Source: Arenicellales bacterium
Lineage (GTDB): Bacteria > Pseudomonadota > Gammaproteobacteria > BMS3Bbin11
Assembly: GCA_029287915.1 (NCBI GenBank)
Contig: JARFQE010000016.1
Location: 1-59,766 of the forward strand
Direction: 5' to 3'
DNA: 59,766 nucleotides
Shown: piece by piece, positions 46,140 through 54,037 of the stretch
How positions within the stretch are numbered: position 1 is the first letter of the stretch
How the letters are laid out: the number at the start of each line of letters is the position of its first letter
Notes under the pieces: generated by a model
Databases searched by the model: none
What the model was told of the DNA's origin: nothing
The model's input: only the letters and a program-made list of their open reading frames with translations
Position numbers and translations under genes: made by a program

Positions 46140-47076
46140 CATGATCAACGGCAACTCACCTGAACTGATGGAAGTCTTACGCGCGGCAGATGTGGTCGCC
46201 GCTACAGATGTTGCAATATTAATCACTGGTGAAACAGGTACCGGAAAAGACTTGCTGGCTCGTCGTATTCATAACACCAGCCACCGCCATGACAGGCCGT
46301 TAATAACTGTCAACTGTGCTGCACTTCCTGAAGCACTCGCTGAATCTCTGTTTTTTGGGCATTGTCAGGGCGCTTTTACCGATGCACATAACCCACGACG
46401 CGGGTTTATCGCCGAAGCCGATGGCGGAACCCTGCTGCTGGATGAAATCGGTGAAATGCCAGCCCAGGTGCAGGCCAAGTTATTGCGCTTTCTCGAAAGT
46501 GGTGAATACCAGCCGCTAGGAAAAGTCGAAGCACGGCATGCAGATGTTCGTCTTATAGCGGCAACAAATTCAAATCTGGAAGATGCTGTCGAAGCAGGCA
46601 GTTTCCGGCGCGACCTGTATTACCGGTTAAATGTTGTACCGCTTGAAGTACCGCCTTTGAGGAAACGTACTGGTGATGTGGCGAACTTATTACAGACACT
46701 GAATGAAAAACTCTCGGCAGAGCATGGAATTCCTGCGCCAAGCTATACTGATGCCGCTGTCATGGCAATGGAAAGCTATTCATGGCCCGGAAACGTCAGG
46801 GAACTACGTAATTTCATGGAAAGAATGCTAATCCTGTCCAATGGCAGGGATATCGATGTAACGAATCTGCCACAGGAAATGCATGCTCAGTCTCAGTCCA
46901 GCATTAGCGAACTGTTTCGCCTACCGGAATGCGGACTGAACCTGGAGGCCCTCGAAATAGGCCTGATGAACCAGGCCCTGCAGAAGGCAAACGGCAACAA
47001 AAGCCGTGCTGCGAGATTGCTTGGCCTGACCCGCGACACCTTCCTGTACCGGCTTAAAAAATACGCTTTGAGATAA
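46123..47076 (+). CDS. Sigma-54-type AAA+ transcriptional activator without a sensor domain
   Basis: A 317-residue protein made only of an AAA+ core and a C-terminal Fis-type HTH. ATG 46123 has AAAGG 9 bases upstream; ATG 46141 is an alternative. Walker A is GETGTGKDLLARRIH, Walker B is GGTLLLDEIGEMP, and the arginine-finger region is SFRRDLYYRLNVVP. The sigma-54-contacting loop reads GAFTDA, with Asp in place of the second Gly of GAFTGA. The HTH is NKSRAARLLGLTRDTFLYRLKKY. There is no receiver, PAS or GAF domain, so control must come from a partner or from expression level. It overlaps the TauE/SafE-like gene by 17 bases, which may be its sensor partner. Confidence 0.88.
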   Translation: MKSENDMINGNSPELMEVLRAADVVAATDVAILITGETGTGKDLLARRIHNTSHRHDRPLITVNCAALPEALAESLFFGHCQGAFTDAHNPRRGFIAEADGGTLLLDEIGEMPAQVQAKLLRFLESGEYQPLGKVEARHADVRLIAATNSNLEDAVEAGSFRRDLYYRLNVVPLEVPPLRKRTGDVANLLQTLNEKLSAEHGIPAPSYTDAAVMAMESYSWPGNVRELRNFMERMLILSNGRDIDVTNLPQEMHAQSQSSISELFRLPECGLNLEALEIGLMNQALQKANGNKSRAARLLGLTRDTFLYRLKKYALR

Positions 47077-47104
47077 TTTCGGCCTGCTATTATCAGGCAC
47101 TATA

Positions 47105-47857
47105 TCATTTCAGATCGTATTGCATGTTAAACGTTACAGCTAGTGGCAGTTTTAGCGCAGCCGGTGGCGCAGGTAAAGGCATTGCTTGCGTGATTGATTT
47201 GATCGCAGCCTGATTCAGCAAGCGGTGCCCACCGGTACTCGTGATATTACTGGCCTCGCCGTTCTGCAGCAGCACAAAACTGACCTCAACGTCACCTTCA
47301 ATGCCTAACTTACGAGCTCGGCGTGGGTAATACTTGCGTGATTCGATATGGGCCTGCAGAAGGCTGTAATAGTCGATCTTCTGCGATTCCGCTAATACAG
47401 ATTCGGCGGTTGTCTTAACTTCAGCGTGCTTCAGACTGCTGGCAACACGTTTCTGACGCTGTATCGGGTTAGCTGTCTTTTTTGTTTTCGGCTTTGGTCT
47501 GGCAATGGGCCGGTTAAGCGGCTTTGATATTTTCTGCGCTTTCGCTTTCTCCACAGTTTGCGGAACTGCTTTCTTTTCAGGTTCTGGACGGTTATCTGTT
47601 TCAGATTGTTCAGCAGGGTGTGTTTCGCTGCTAGTTTCTGTAATAGCAGAATATCTTGACTCTATCTGCTCAACGGATATCTGAAATGATTGCAGTGGTG
47701 CACTCTGGCTGGCTGTTCTCGAAGCAGAAAAAAATAACTCTGCAAGACCAGCTCCCGCAACGTGCATCAAGGCTGAAAATACCAGCGCAAAAGCCATGAT
47801 ACGGTGTGCTGATATTGTCATATTACTGTTGACCATGAATTGAGCAGGCGTCAACAC
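47105..47857 (-). CDS. tonB: TonB energy-transducing protein
   Basis: TonB couples the inner-membrane proton gradient to outer-membrane receptors. It is 250 residues with an N-terminal anchor (about residues 18-38) and a long Pro/Lys-rich periplasmic linker (RPIARPKPKTKKTANP). The C-terminal TonB domain has ESRKYYPRRARKLGIEGDVEVSF and ends in LAVTFNMQYDLK. The start is uncertain: GTG 47857, ATG 47836 and ATG 47821 are all in frame and none has a strong ribosome-binding site. It lies 31 bases after the copper-receptor gene, so the pair is likely dedicated. No exbB/exbD is seen, so shared ExbBD is assumed. Confidence 0.9.
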   Translation of the reverse strand: MLTPAQFMVNSNMTISAHRIMAFALVFSALMHVAGAGLAELFFSASRTASQSAPLQSFQISVEQIESRYSAITETSSETHPAEQSETDNRPEPEKKAVPQTVEKAKAQKISKPLNRPIARPKPKTKKTANPIQRQKRVASSLKHAEVKTTAESVLAESQKIDYYSLLQAHIESRKYYPRRARKLGIEGDVEVSFVLLQNGEASNITSTGGHRLLNQAAIKSITQAMPLPAPPAALKLPLAVTFNMQYDLK

Positions 47858-47888
47858 CCGGTTGGATTCCGCTCAATTAATGAGCAGA

Positions 47889-50006
47889 TCAGAAAGTTGC
47901 ATCAGCGCGCAACCAGAATGTCCGTCCCGGTTCATTGACCCGAACTGCAAATGGATCCATCAGGTTAGAGCGACTGACATGCTCGGCATAGGTCTCGTCG
48001 AACATATTGTTTACCCCTGCACGCAGGTTGAAGACATCGTTAATGCGGTAGTTGCCATACAGATCGAGTACGGCATACGATGGAGTTGGGCCGACTTCCT
48101 GCTTGCTGTACTGGTCGACGCGATCCTGTTCTGCTGCAAAGCGAACACGTCCGCCAACACCCCATTTTGGAACTGAGTAATCCAGACTCAGCCGACCATT
48201 GAGCGGTGGAGTCTGGGCAACAGGACGGTCATTATCCGTGGTATTCGTTGCACGAACGTAGGCCAGGGCACCCGACAGGTCCCAGGACTTTGCTAATGCC
48301 CATGAGGCATCAACTTCAGTTCCCCATAATACGGCATCGACATTGCGGTAGATATCAGCACCATTAGCCTGCAGCGTACCTGACTGGCCGCGAGCAGTAT
48401 CACGGAGGATATAATCCGATACGTCATCATAGAACAGCACACCATTCCAGCTCACCCGCTCATTCTGCTGACCGATGCCAAAATCTATCTGGTGATGCTT
48501 TTCAGGCCTGATTTCCGGATTACCTACCCACTGTAGCGCAGGCATCATCGCGAACTTGTTCATATAACGTTCGCTGGCGTCCGCTGTACGCACACTGCGG
48601 GAAATACCGGCAAACAGTACCATGTCATTTCCATAATCATGTTCGTAGCGTAGCAAGCCACCCCAGTTGGTCTCCGTCTGATCTGTTGCTTTGACACCAT
48701 AGTACATCTGGTACAACTGATTGGCTGTCTTCGGTCCAGCTTCCGGTTTCACATCAGCCTTATCAGCAGAGGCGCGGATATAATCCAGCCTGAGCCCGTA
48801 CTTCAGGCGTTGTTTCTGTGCCAGTTTTGTCTCGGCCTCTGCGAACACACCGGTCTGTTCAATGTTTGCCCCCGGCCACAGGTAGGAAATACTTTTTGCT
48901 ATACCGCTATCCATGTTGTTCAGTACCGCATTCCTCTCATTGTTCTGGATATTCAGGCCATAGTTCCACCACGTGTTGCCTGTCCGTGACTGCATGATAA
49001 TGTGTCCACCGGCAGTATCAGAAGTAGTTGGTGTGGCGCGCAGCATCGGCTGGCCGGCTTTGCTATGGTTTAGTGGATAGCTGGGTGGTGTACGCAGGCT
49101 ATAATTATCCATCAAATGATAGACATCACTGAAGTAGGCTTCGACCTTGATATCATTGAGCCAGACAGTTGCTGGCTTATCGGCATATTTCAGGCGGTAG
49201 ATGTCAGCGTCTTCTTCCGGACTGTCCATTCCCGCTCCCGGATACAGCGCATCGCTAAACTCGTTTTTCTCATAGGTGAACTCGAACAGTCTATCTTTCG
49301 TCGCTGTCAGGCCAGCCACAAAACCAGCCTGTTTATGATCAAACGATGAACGCACTTCCCGGCCATCACCATCCTTGTAGTTATCTGCTGATTTGATTTG
49401 GGCGATACCACGCAAGTAAGCTTTTTCATTGGAACCCATGATATCAGCGGCGATATCACCGGTTATGCCATTATCTGTGGCCATACCACTGACACGCCCA
49501 TGAAGACCTTCCTGCTCGCTGGCCAGCAGCCGAGAATTACGATTAAACAGGACGGTACCACCACTGCCACCACCACCGTAGACCAGTGTCTGAACGCCTT
49601 TGATGACCACCACTTCTTCGTAGGTCTCCAGCGCTGCCCAGCTTGTTGGTGGATCCATCCTGTTGGGACAGCCGCCGTGTATATAGGCACCATCCAGCAG
49701 TATATTCAGTCTTGTTTCCTTCTGTCCACGAATGACCGGATCAATTCCCCTGCCCCCAAAGCGACTACCTGAAACACCGTTTATCTGACGCAGGAATTCA
49801 CCACCATCGGCACTGGTGGGACTAACTCGGTTGTATTCATCTGGTACAGAAAAATTCGGGTTGATACTGATCCGGCTTTCAAATACATCTCGTACGATGA
49901 CCGGGTCGAGTAGCACTGCGTTGGTGCCTGCTGAATCCGCGGCCTGCGCTATAGCGCTCGTTTGAGTGGACACGGCAACGGCTAGCATGAGTGCACGTTT
50001 TTTCAT
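47889..50006 (-). CDS. TonB-dependent copper receptor (OprC/NosA-like)
   Basis: A 705-residue outer-membrane receptor. The signal peptide is MKKRALMLAVAVSTQTSAIAQA, given here as MKKRALML...AIAQA. The plug domain includes GGRGIDPVIRGQKETRLNI. The CPNRMDPPTSW element, following HGG, is the hallmark of the OprC/NosA copper-receptor group. A beta-barrel fills the rest, ending in a terminal aromatic (RADATF). ATG 50006 is chosen because AGAGAGAG lies just upstream; an extension to 50027 has no such site. That ribosome-binding site can pair with an upstream arm (see hairpin). It is followed by its own tonB. Copper is the probable cargo, assigned by family. Confidence 0.9.
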   Translation of the reverse strand: MKKRALMLAVAVSTQTSAIAQAADSAGTNAVLLDPVIVRDVFESRISINPNFSVPDEYNRVSPTSADGGEFLRQINGVSGSRFGGRGIDPVIRGQKETRLNILLDGAYIHGGCPNRMDPPTSWAALETYEEVVVIKGVQTLVYGGGGSGGTVLFNRNSRLLASEQEGLHGRVSGMATDNGITGDIAADIMGSNEKAYLRGIAQIKSADNYKDGDGREVRSSFDHKQAGFVAGLTATKDRLFEFTYEKNEFSDALYPGAGMDSPEEDADIYRLKYADKPATVWLNDIKVEAYFSDVYHLMDNYSLRTPPSYPLNHSKAGQPMLRATPTTSDTAGGHIIMQSRTGNTWWNYGLNIQNNERNAVLNNMDSGIAKSISYLWPGANIEQTGVFAEAETKLAQKQRLKYGLRLDYIRASADKADVKPEAGPKTANQLYQMYYGVKATDQTETNWGGLLRYEHDYGNDMVLFAGISRSVRTADASERYMNKFAMMPALQWVGNPEIRPEKHHQIDFGIGQQNERVSWNGVLFYDDVSDYILRDTARGQSGTLQANGADIYRNVDAVLWGTEVDASWALAKSWDLSGALAYVRATNTTDNDRPVAQTPPLNGRLSLDYSVPKWGVGGRVRFAAEQDRVDQYSKQEVGPTPSYAVLDLYGNYRINDVFNLRAGVNNMFDETYAEHVSRSNLMDPFAVRVNEPGRTFWLRADATF

Positions 50007-50012
50007 ATTAAC

Positions 50013-50042
50013 TCTCTCTGGTTTCAATTAACTTCAGAGAGA
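50013..50042 (-). promoter_or_regulatory. Hairpin covering the ribosome-binding site of the copper receptor gene
   Basis: On the minus-strand transcript TCTCTCTG and CAGAGAGA form a perfect 8-base stem with a 14-base loop. The 3' arm is the Shine-Dalgarno sequence, ending 6 bases before the ATG at 50006. Folding would hide the site and lower translation. Whether temperature, an sRNA, Hfq or a metal-linked factor opens it is unknown. Confidence 0.6.
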
Positions 50043-50312
50043 TCCACTAGAAAGAATCGTGCCAGTTAGTTCAGTCATAAAATCAACAGCTTAGGATGCT
50101 TAAATATTTATTATTGTGTTATATGCCCTGTCACTGTGTGAACAGCCTCATTTGGTGTATCCTTATTTACGTGGACGACCTGCCGAAAACTGCAATAGAA
50201 ATCACCATTTGTTGTGACAGCAGCAGATACAAAAAAACCCGATTTCCCTTTTTGCTACAGCTAGTGTATTTATAATCTAATAAAAAGGATGGAATTTTAA
50301 GGAGAAGCTCTT
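50043..50312. other. Divergent intergenic region, copper receptor / PilZ gene
   Basis: No gene is seen in this stretch. TATAAT at 50271-50276 and AAGGAG at 50300-50305 belong to the PilZ gene; a good -35 is missing. The left side must hold the receptor promoter, and no known copper-regulator box is recognised there. Confidence 0.5.
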
Positions 50313-50678
50313 ATGACAAGTAAAACTCATGTTTTTGCCATAGAAAAAAGACAGAGGCGTCGCTGGGAGCTCGTTTTTTACCTGCGTATTTTTGACCAGA
50401 GCGATGGTTCATTACTGGGACATGTCATTGATATTTCGGAGGCTGGCCTGATGCTGCTCAGTGAAATCCCGATTGAAATCAACAAGGACTACGACCTGAG
50501 TCTGGAGTTGCCAGGCTCAGGCGGGAAAAACCGACAGAAAATTTCCCTGAAGGCTCATAGCATATGGCAATCTACCGATGCCAATCCTGATTTAGTAGAT
50601 ACCGGATTCAAGCTGATCAATCCTGACAGCAACTCAGTAAAAGCTATCAAAAACCTGATTGCAGAACTGCAGTTCTGA
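50313..50678 (+). CDS. PilZ-domain cyclic-di-GMP-binding protein
   Basis: A 121-residue single-domain PilZ protein. The RxxxR element is at the N terminus (KRQRRRWELVFYLRIFD) and the D/NxSxxG element is DISEAGLML (about residues 46-54). Both ligand-binding motifs are therefore present. A strong AAGGAG lies 7 bases before the ATG. It is monocistronic between divergent copper-receptor and convergent pirin genes. As a stand-alone effector it could respond to cyclic-di-GMP made by enzymes such as the GGDEF/EAL protein at 2.2 kb; the target is unknown. Confidence 0.85.
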   Translation: MTSKTHVFAIEKRQRRRWELVFYLRIFDQSDGSLLGHVIDISEAGLMLLSEIPIEINKDYDLSLELPGSGGKNRQKISLKAHSIWQSTDANPDLVDTGFKLINPDSNSVKAIKNLIAELQF

Positions 50679-50708
50679 GGATTGAGCGCAGCCTTTCAAA
50701 TTTTTTCT

Positions 50709-51584
50709 TCAAAATCTGCCATGCCTGTAATCATCAAAGGCCTGCTTGATTTCATCCTGTGTATTCATTACAAAAGGACCGCCTCGAGCAATCGGTTGCC
50801 TCAATGGTTTGCCTGACACGAGTAAAAATTGTGCATCATGTTCACCTGTACTCAGCCTTACTGCGTCGCCATCCGCCAGTACGCCGAGGTCATCACGTAC
50901 TAACTGCAGCACCTGTTTAGACTCACCCATGACTTCAACAGGACCATGAATGATGTATATAAAAGCATTGTGTGAGGTCGGCAACGGCTCGACAAATGTC
51001 TGACCAGCCGGCACCCGGACATCAAGATAAAGAGGGTCAGTCAAGGGCTGCACTACTGGTCCGGTGGTACCTTGCGATGTCTGTCCGCTGATGACCCGTA
51101 CTTCAATGCCGCCTTCCCTTGCTTCCACTGGTATATGCTCAGCTGCGTATTCCTGGTAGGACGGGGCATCCATCTTGTTTTCTGCTGGCAGATTGACCCA
51201 TAGCTGGAACCCTTCCAGCATACCGTTTTCCTGCTCTGGCATTTCTGAGTGAACAATCCCTTTGCCTGCTGTCATCCACTGGATTCCACCGGGTTCGATA
51301 ACTCCCTCATGACCCGCATTATCTTTATGCCGCATACGTCCTTCGAGCAGGTAAGTGACAGTCTCAAAACCACGATGTGGATGCGATGGGAAGCCGGCCA
51401 GATAATCTTCAGGTTTATCGGACCTGAAGGCATCAAGCAGCAGGAAAGGGTCAAGCGTGTTCAATGCCGGCTGACCTATGACGCGCGTCAGCTCAACACC
51501 TGCGCCGTCAGTTGCAGGCATACCCTTTATGATCCGGGATACAGTTCTGATTTCGATATTGTCTGTGGTCTTTGACATGTTCAT
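50709..51584 (-). CDS. Pirin-family bicupin (quercetinase-like)
   Basis: A 291-residue bicupin. The metal ligands are in FPSHPHRGFETVTYLLEG (two His) and AGKGIVHSEMPE (His and Glu), the canonical pirin set. The C-terminal cupin is shorter and lacks metal ligands. Bacterial pirins such as YhhW have quercetin-dioxygenase activity, while others have regulatory roles. GGAG lies 8 bases before the ATG. The gene is the last of DoxX-azoR-pirin, with gaps of 10 and 18 bases, and this operon is divergent from a LysR gene. A role in quinone or electrophile stress is likely. Confidence 0.9.
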   Translation of the reverse strand: MNMSKTTDNIEIRTVSRIIKGMPATDGAGVELTRVIGQPALNTLDPFLLLDAFRSDKPEDYLAGFPSHPHRGFETVTYLLEGRMRHKDNAGHEGVIEPGGIQWMTAGKGIVHSEMPEQENGMLEGFQLWVNLPAENKMDAPSYQEYAAEHIPVEAREGGIEVRVISGQTSQGTTGPVVQPLTDPLYLDVRVPAGQTFVEPLPTSHNAFIYIIHGPVEVMGESKQVLQLVRDDLGVLADGDAVRLSTGEHDAQFLLVSGKPLRQPIARGGPFVMNTQDEIKQAFDDYRHGRF

Positions 51585-51602
51585 ATCAGTTTCTCCAATA
51601 TT

Positions 51603-52229
51603 TCAGGCAACTGCCGATGCTTCCAATGGCAGCCATTGGGCTAGCATATCAAGAGCAGCGCCTTCACTAGACGATGCATTGCTATTGGTTGCCTCTGCGT
51701 ACACAGCGCGTACATCAAGGATACCAATAAAACCGAGGATATGGCGTAGATAGTCACTGGCAAAATCCACCGGGCTGCCAAAAGGAACACCACCTGATGC
51801 CAAAACAAGGTATACAGGCCTGTCTTTTAGCAAACCCTGTGGCCCCTTTTCTGTGTAGCTAAACGTTAAGCCGGCGCGACAGATCATGTCTACCCATGCT
51901 TTCAGTGATGCAGGCACAGAAAAATTGTAGACCGGTGCCGTTATCACTATTGTGTCTGCAGAATCCAGCTCTCTAACTAATTGATCAGAATAGGCCAATA
52001 CCTGCTGCTGATCCTGATTGCGCTCGGCAGGCTTGGTCAAGTTTGCCCGCACCCAGTTTTCATTTAGAAGCTGAATACCATTGCCAACATCACGCTGTGT
52101 CAATTCAGCCCCCGGGTACTGCAGTTTTAAACGCCTGATGACTTCATCACCGAGCCTTCGTGTGATCGAATCACTATTGCAGGCACTGCTGTCTACCCGA
52201 AGTATCCTGTTTACCTTAGTATTCGCCAT
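51603..52229 (-). CDS. azoR: FMN-dependent NADH-azoreductase/quinone reductase
   Basis: A 208-residue flavodoxin-fold enzyme that reduces quinones and azo compounds by two electrons. The N-terminal ILRVDSSACNSDSITRRLGDEV matches AzoR's FMN phosphate-binding loop (quoted as RVDSSACNSDS). IVITAPVYNFSVPASLKAWVD gives PVYNFSVP, and TFSYTEKGPQGLLKDRP and LASGG follow, all conserved. The start is ATG 52229, chosen because AAGGAGG lies 5 bases upstream; an ATG one codon earlier is too close. It sits between DoxX and pirin and is probably controlled by the divergent LysR protein. Confidence 0.93.
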   Translation of the reverse strand: MANTKVNRILRVDSSACNSDSITRRLGDEVIRRLKLQYPGAELTQRDVGNGIQLLNENWVRANLTKPAERNQDQQQVLAYSDQLVRELDSADTIVITAPVYNFSVPASLKAWVDMICRAGLTFSYTEKGPQGLLKDRPVYLVLASGGVPFGSPVDFASDYLRHILGFIGILDVRAVYAEATNSNASSSEGAALDMLAQWLPLEASAVA

Positions 52230-52239
52230 CATAACCTCC

Positions 52240-52638
52240 TTATGCCCTGGCAATTCGTTTACTATCAATTGACCAGTCATGCGCAGCACCGGCCACCAGC
52301 AACAGAAGACCACCAGCTATGGCTATATTCTTCATAAAAAGAATCGACTGCATTTGATCAGCAAAATTCGCATGAAATATAAGCGCACTGACAATGCTGA
52401 AGCCCGCCAGCAGGAATGCTGCAATCCGTGTCTGCCATCCCAGAAGAAGCGCCAGTCCACCACCGACTTCCAGCATGATCACCAGCGGCAGCAATATTCC
52501 TGGTACCCCCATGCTTTCCATGTATCCCTGGGTGCCGGTATAGGCACCTATTTTGCTTATCCCTGCCATGATAAAAATAAAAGACAACAGCACACGTCCG
52601 GTCAGTTGCGTGGCTGAATTTAGAGTGGAATTATTCAT
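52240..52638 (-). CDS. DoxX-family membrane protein
   Basis: A 132-residue four-helix inner-membrane protein of the DoxX/YphA type. It opens TGRVLLSFIFIMAGISKIGAY and has a conserved VGGGLALLLGWQTRIAAF segment, given here as GGGLALLLGWQ. The start is ATG 52638 with GAGGA 7 bases upstream. It is the first gene of DoxX-azoR-pirin, with a 10-base gap to azoR. DoxX proteins often accompany redox-stress genes; the molecular role is unclear. Confidence 0.87.
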   Translation of the reverse strand: MNNSTLNSATQLTGRVLLSFIFIMAGISKIGAYTGTQGYMESMGVPGILLPLVIMLEVGGGLALLLGWQTRIAAFLLAGFSIVSALIFHANFADQMQSILFMKNIAIAGGLLLLVAGAAHDWSIDSKRIARA

Positions 52639-52690
52639 CGTTATATCCTCATTGATTAAGGGCACACCGTTGTACCCGTTAATGACATAT

Positions 52691-52746
52691 TATTTGTTTC
52701 AAAAAATATTATAAATATAGGTTTATGAAACTATTTGTTCTATAAT
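52691..52746. promoter_or_regulatory. LysR-type binding region and lysR -10 element
   Basis: The divergent interval holds an inverted repeat GTTTCA (52696-52701) and TGAAAC (52726-52731). It also holds TATTTGTT twice (52691-52698 and 52732-52739), 41 bases apart, about four helical turns. TATAAT at 52741-52746 ends only 10 bases before the lysR ATG, so that transcript may be nearly leaderless. The binding protein is inferred from adjacency. Confidence 0.5.
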
Positions 52747-52756
52747 TTGCAACAAT

Positions 52757-53689
52757 ATGGACAAGTTTGCTGATATAGAAGCCTTCACAGCAGTAGTCGA
52801 AGCAGGAACTTTTAGTGCCGCCGGCGAGCGCCTTGGAATAGCAAAATCTGTCGTTAGCCGCCGTATCAGTCAATTGGAGCAGCGCCTGGATAGCCGACTA
52901 CTGCATCGCACTACACGTCGATTATCGTTAACGGATGCAGGAAAAAACTTTTATCAACGGGCTGTGCAAATTCTTGCAGATCTTGATGATGCCGAACTGA
53001 GTGTTACTGAAGAGACTACAGATTTACGTGGTTCCCTGAAGCTGGCCGCCCCTCTATCCTTTGGCCTGACACATCTGTCGAAGACTATTTTTGACTTTCT
53101 CAATGAGCATCCGGCGATTGAATTAAACCTGGATCTGAACGATCGCAACATTAACCTTATCGAGGAAGGTTTCGATATGGCAGTCAGGATTGGAATACTG
53201 CAGGATTCAACACTGGTGGCCAGACGACTGGGAACCATGCGCCAGGTTACCTGTGCTAGCCCGTCTTATCTTGAACAGCATGGCGAACCCACACACCCGG
53301 CTGATCTACAACAACATGTTGGTCTTCAGTACAGCAACATAAGTTATAAAAATCAGTGGGGTTATAAAACTCCAGAGGGCAAGATGCTATTTGCACAACC
53401 ACAGATACGTATACGGGCCAACAATGGTGAAGCACTGGCAGCGGCAGCAGTGGCTGGCATGGGGATTACAAAAGGCCCGACATTTATCCTCGGCAGCTTA
53501 CTCAAAGAGGGAAAGCTGGTTACTATTCTCGACGAATATCAACACCCGTCGGCTGGAATCTATGCTGTTTACCCTCCCGGTCGCCTGATACCGAGACGTA
53601 TTAAGGTCTTTTCAGATTATCTTGCGGATCGCTTTGGGGATCATCCTTACTGGGATGATGGATTAAGTTCGTTAAGCAAACCGGCATAA
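52757..53689 (+). CDS. LysR-family transcriptional regulator
   Basis: A 310-residue LysR protein. The N-terminal winged HTH spans about residues 1-60: FADIEAFTAVVEAGTFSAAGERLGIAKSVVSRRISQLEQRL, quoted as FSAAGERLGIAKSVVSRRI. The effector-binding domain follows, with LKLAAPLSFGLTHL and VAAVAGMGITKGPTF. It is divergent from DoxX-azoR-pirin, the usual placement of a LysR regulator controlling its neighbour. No Shine-Dalgarno sequence is visible before the ATG. The inducer is probably a quinone or electrophile, by analogy only. Confidence 0.93.
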   Translation: MDKFADIEAFTAVVEAGTFSAAGERLGIAKSVVSRRISQLEQRLDSRLLHRTTRRLSLTDAGKNFYQRAVQILADLDDAELSVTEETTDLRGSLKLAAPLSFGLTHLSKTIFDFLNEHPAIELNLDLNDRNINLIEEGFDMAVRIGILQDSTLVARRLGTMRQVTCASPSYLEQHGEPTHPADLQQHVGLQYSNISYKNQWGYKTPEGKMLFAQPQIRIRANNGEALAAAAVAGMGITKGPTFILGSLLKEGKLVTILDEYQHPSAGIYAVYPPGRLIPRRIKVFSDYLADRFGDHPYWDDGLSSLSKPA

Positions 53690-53715
53690 GTCTGTTACAA
53701 GCAGGGTACTTGTCC

Positions 53716-54018
53716 TTACTTTAGTATATCAACGATTTCTCTTGTTGCTTCCATTAATCTTATGACCTTACCTTCCACCTTAATGGTTATTATTCCCTCG
53801 TGGTTTACCGGAACAACAACACTGCCCTGTCGGTAGACCCGGTAGTCTAAAATCTCCCCTTTATGTAATTTCTTCTGCCAGCCCGGCGGTAGAGACTCAC
53901 CACTGTCGACTTTCTTTTGCAGCCCGGGCGGCAACGATTTATCCTTGTTTGTTGCATACGATGAGGTACTACACAGTGCCGCAACTAACACTATGGTCAA
54001 TGATACTTTCACGTACAT
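53716..54018 (-). CDS. Small secreted RcnB-like protein
   Basis: A 100-residue protein with a signal peptide (about residues 1-22). The mature part has the near-repeat LPPGLQKKVDSGE/LPPGWQKKLHKGE, then a YRVYRQG beta segment and VIRLMEATREI. This is the pattern of RcnB/DUF-type periplasmic proteins, where LPPG..K repeats precede a small fold. RcnB itself modulates nickel/cobalt efflux, but no metal ligands stand out here. AGGTGA lies upstream of ATG 54018. It follows the outer-membrane-type gene by 19 bases, so the two are co-transcribed. Confidence 0.7.
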   Translation of the reverse strand: MYVKVSLTIVLVAALCSTSSYATNKDKSLPPGLQKKVDSGESLPPGWQKKLHKGEILDYRVYRQGSVVVPVNHEGIITIKVEGKVIRLMEATREIVDILK

Positions 54019-54037
54019 TCTTTTCACCTGTAAATCG

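Noticed and set aside
46369-46386. GAFTDA as proof that the activator cannot contact sigma-54
   Set aside because: As I recall, this Gly-to-Asp variant occurs in other sigma-54 activators, so it is reported as a variant only.
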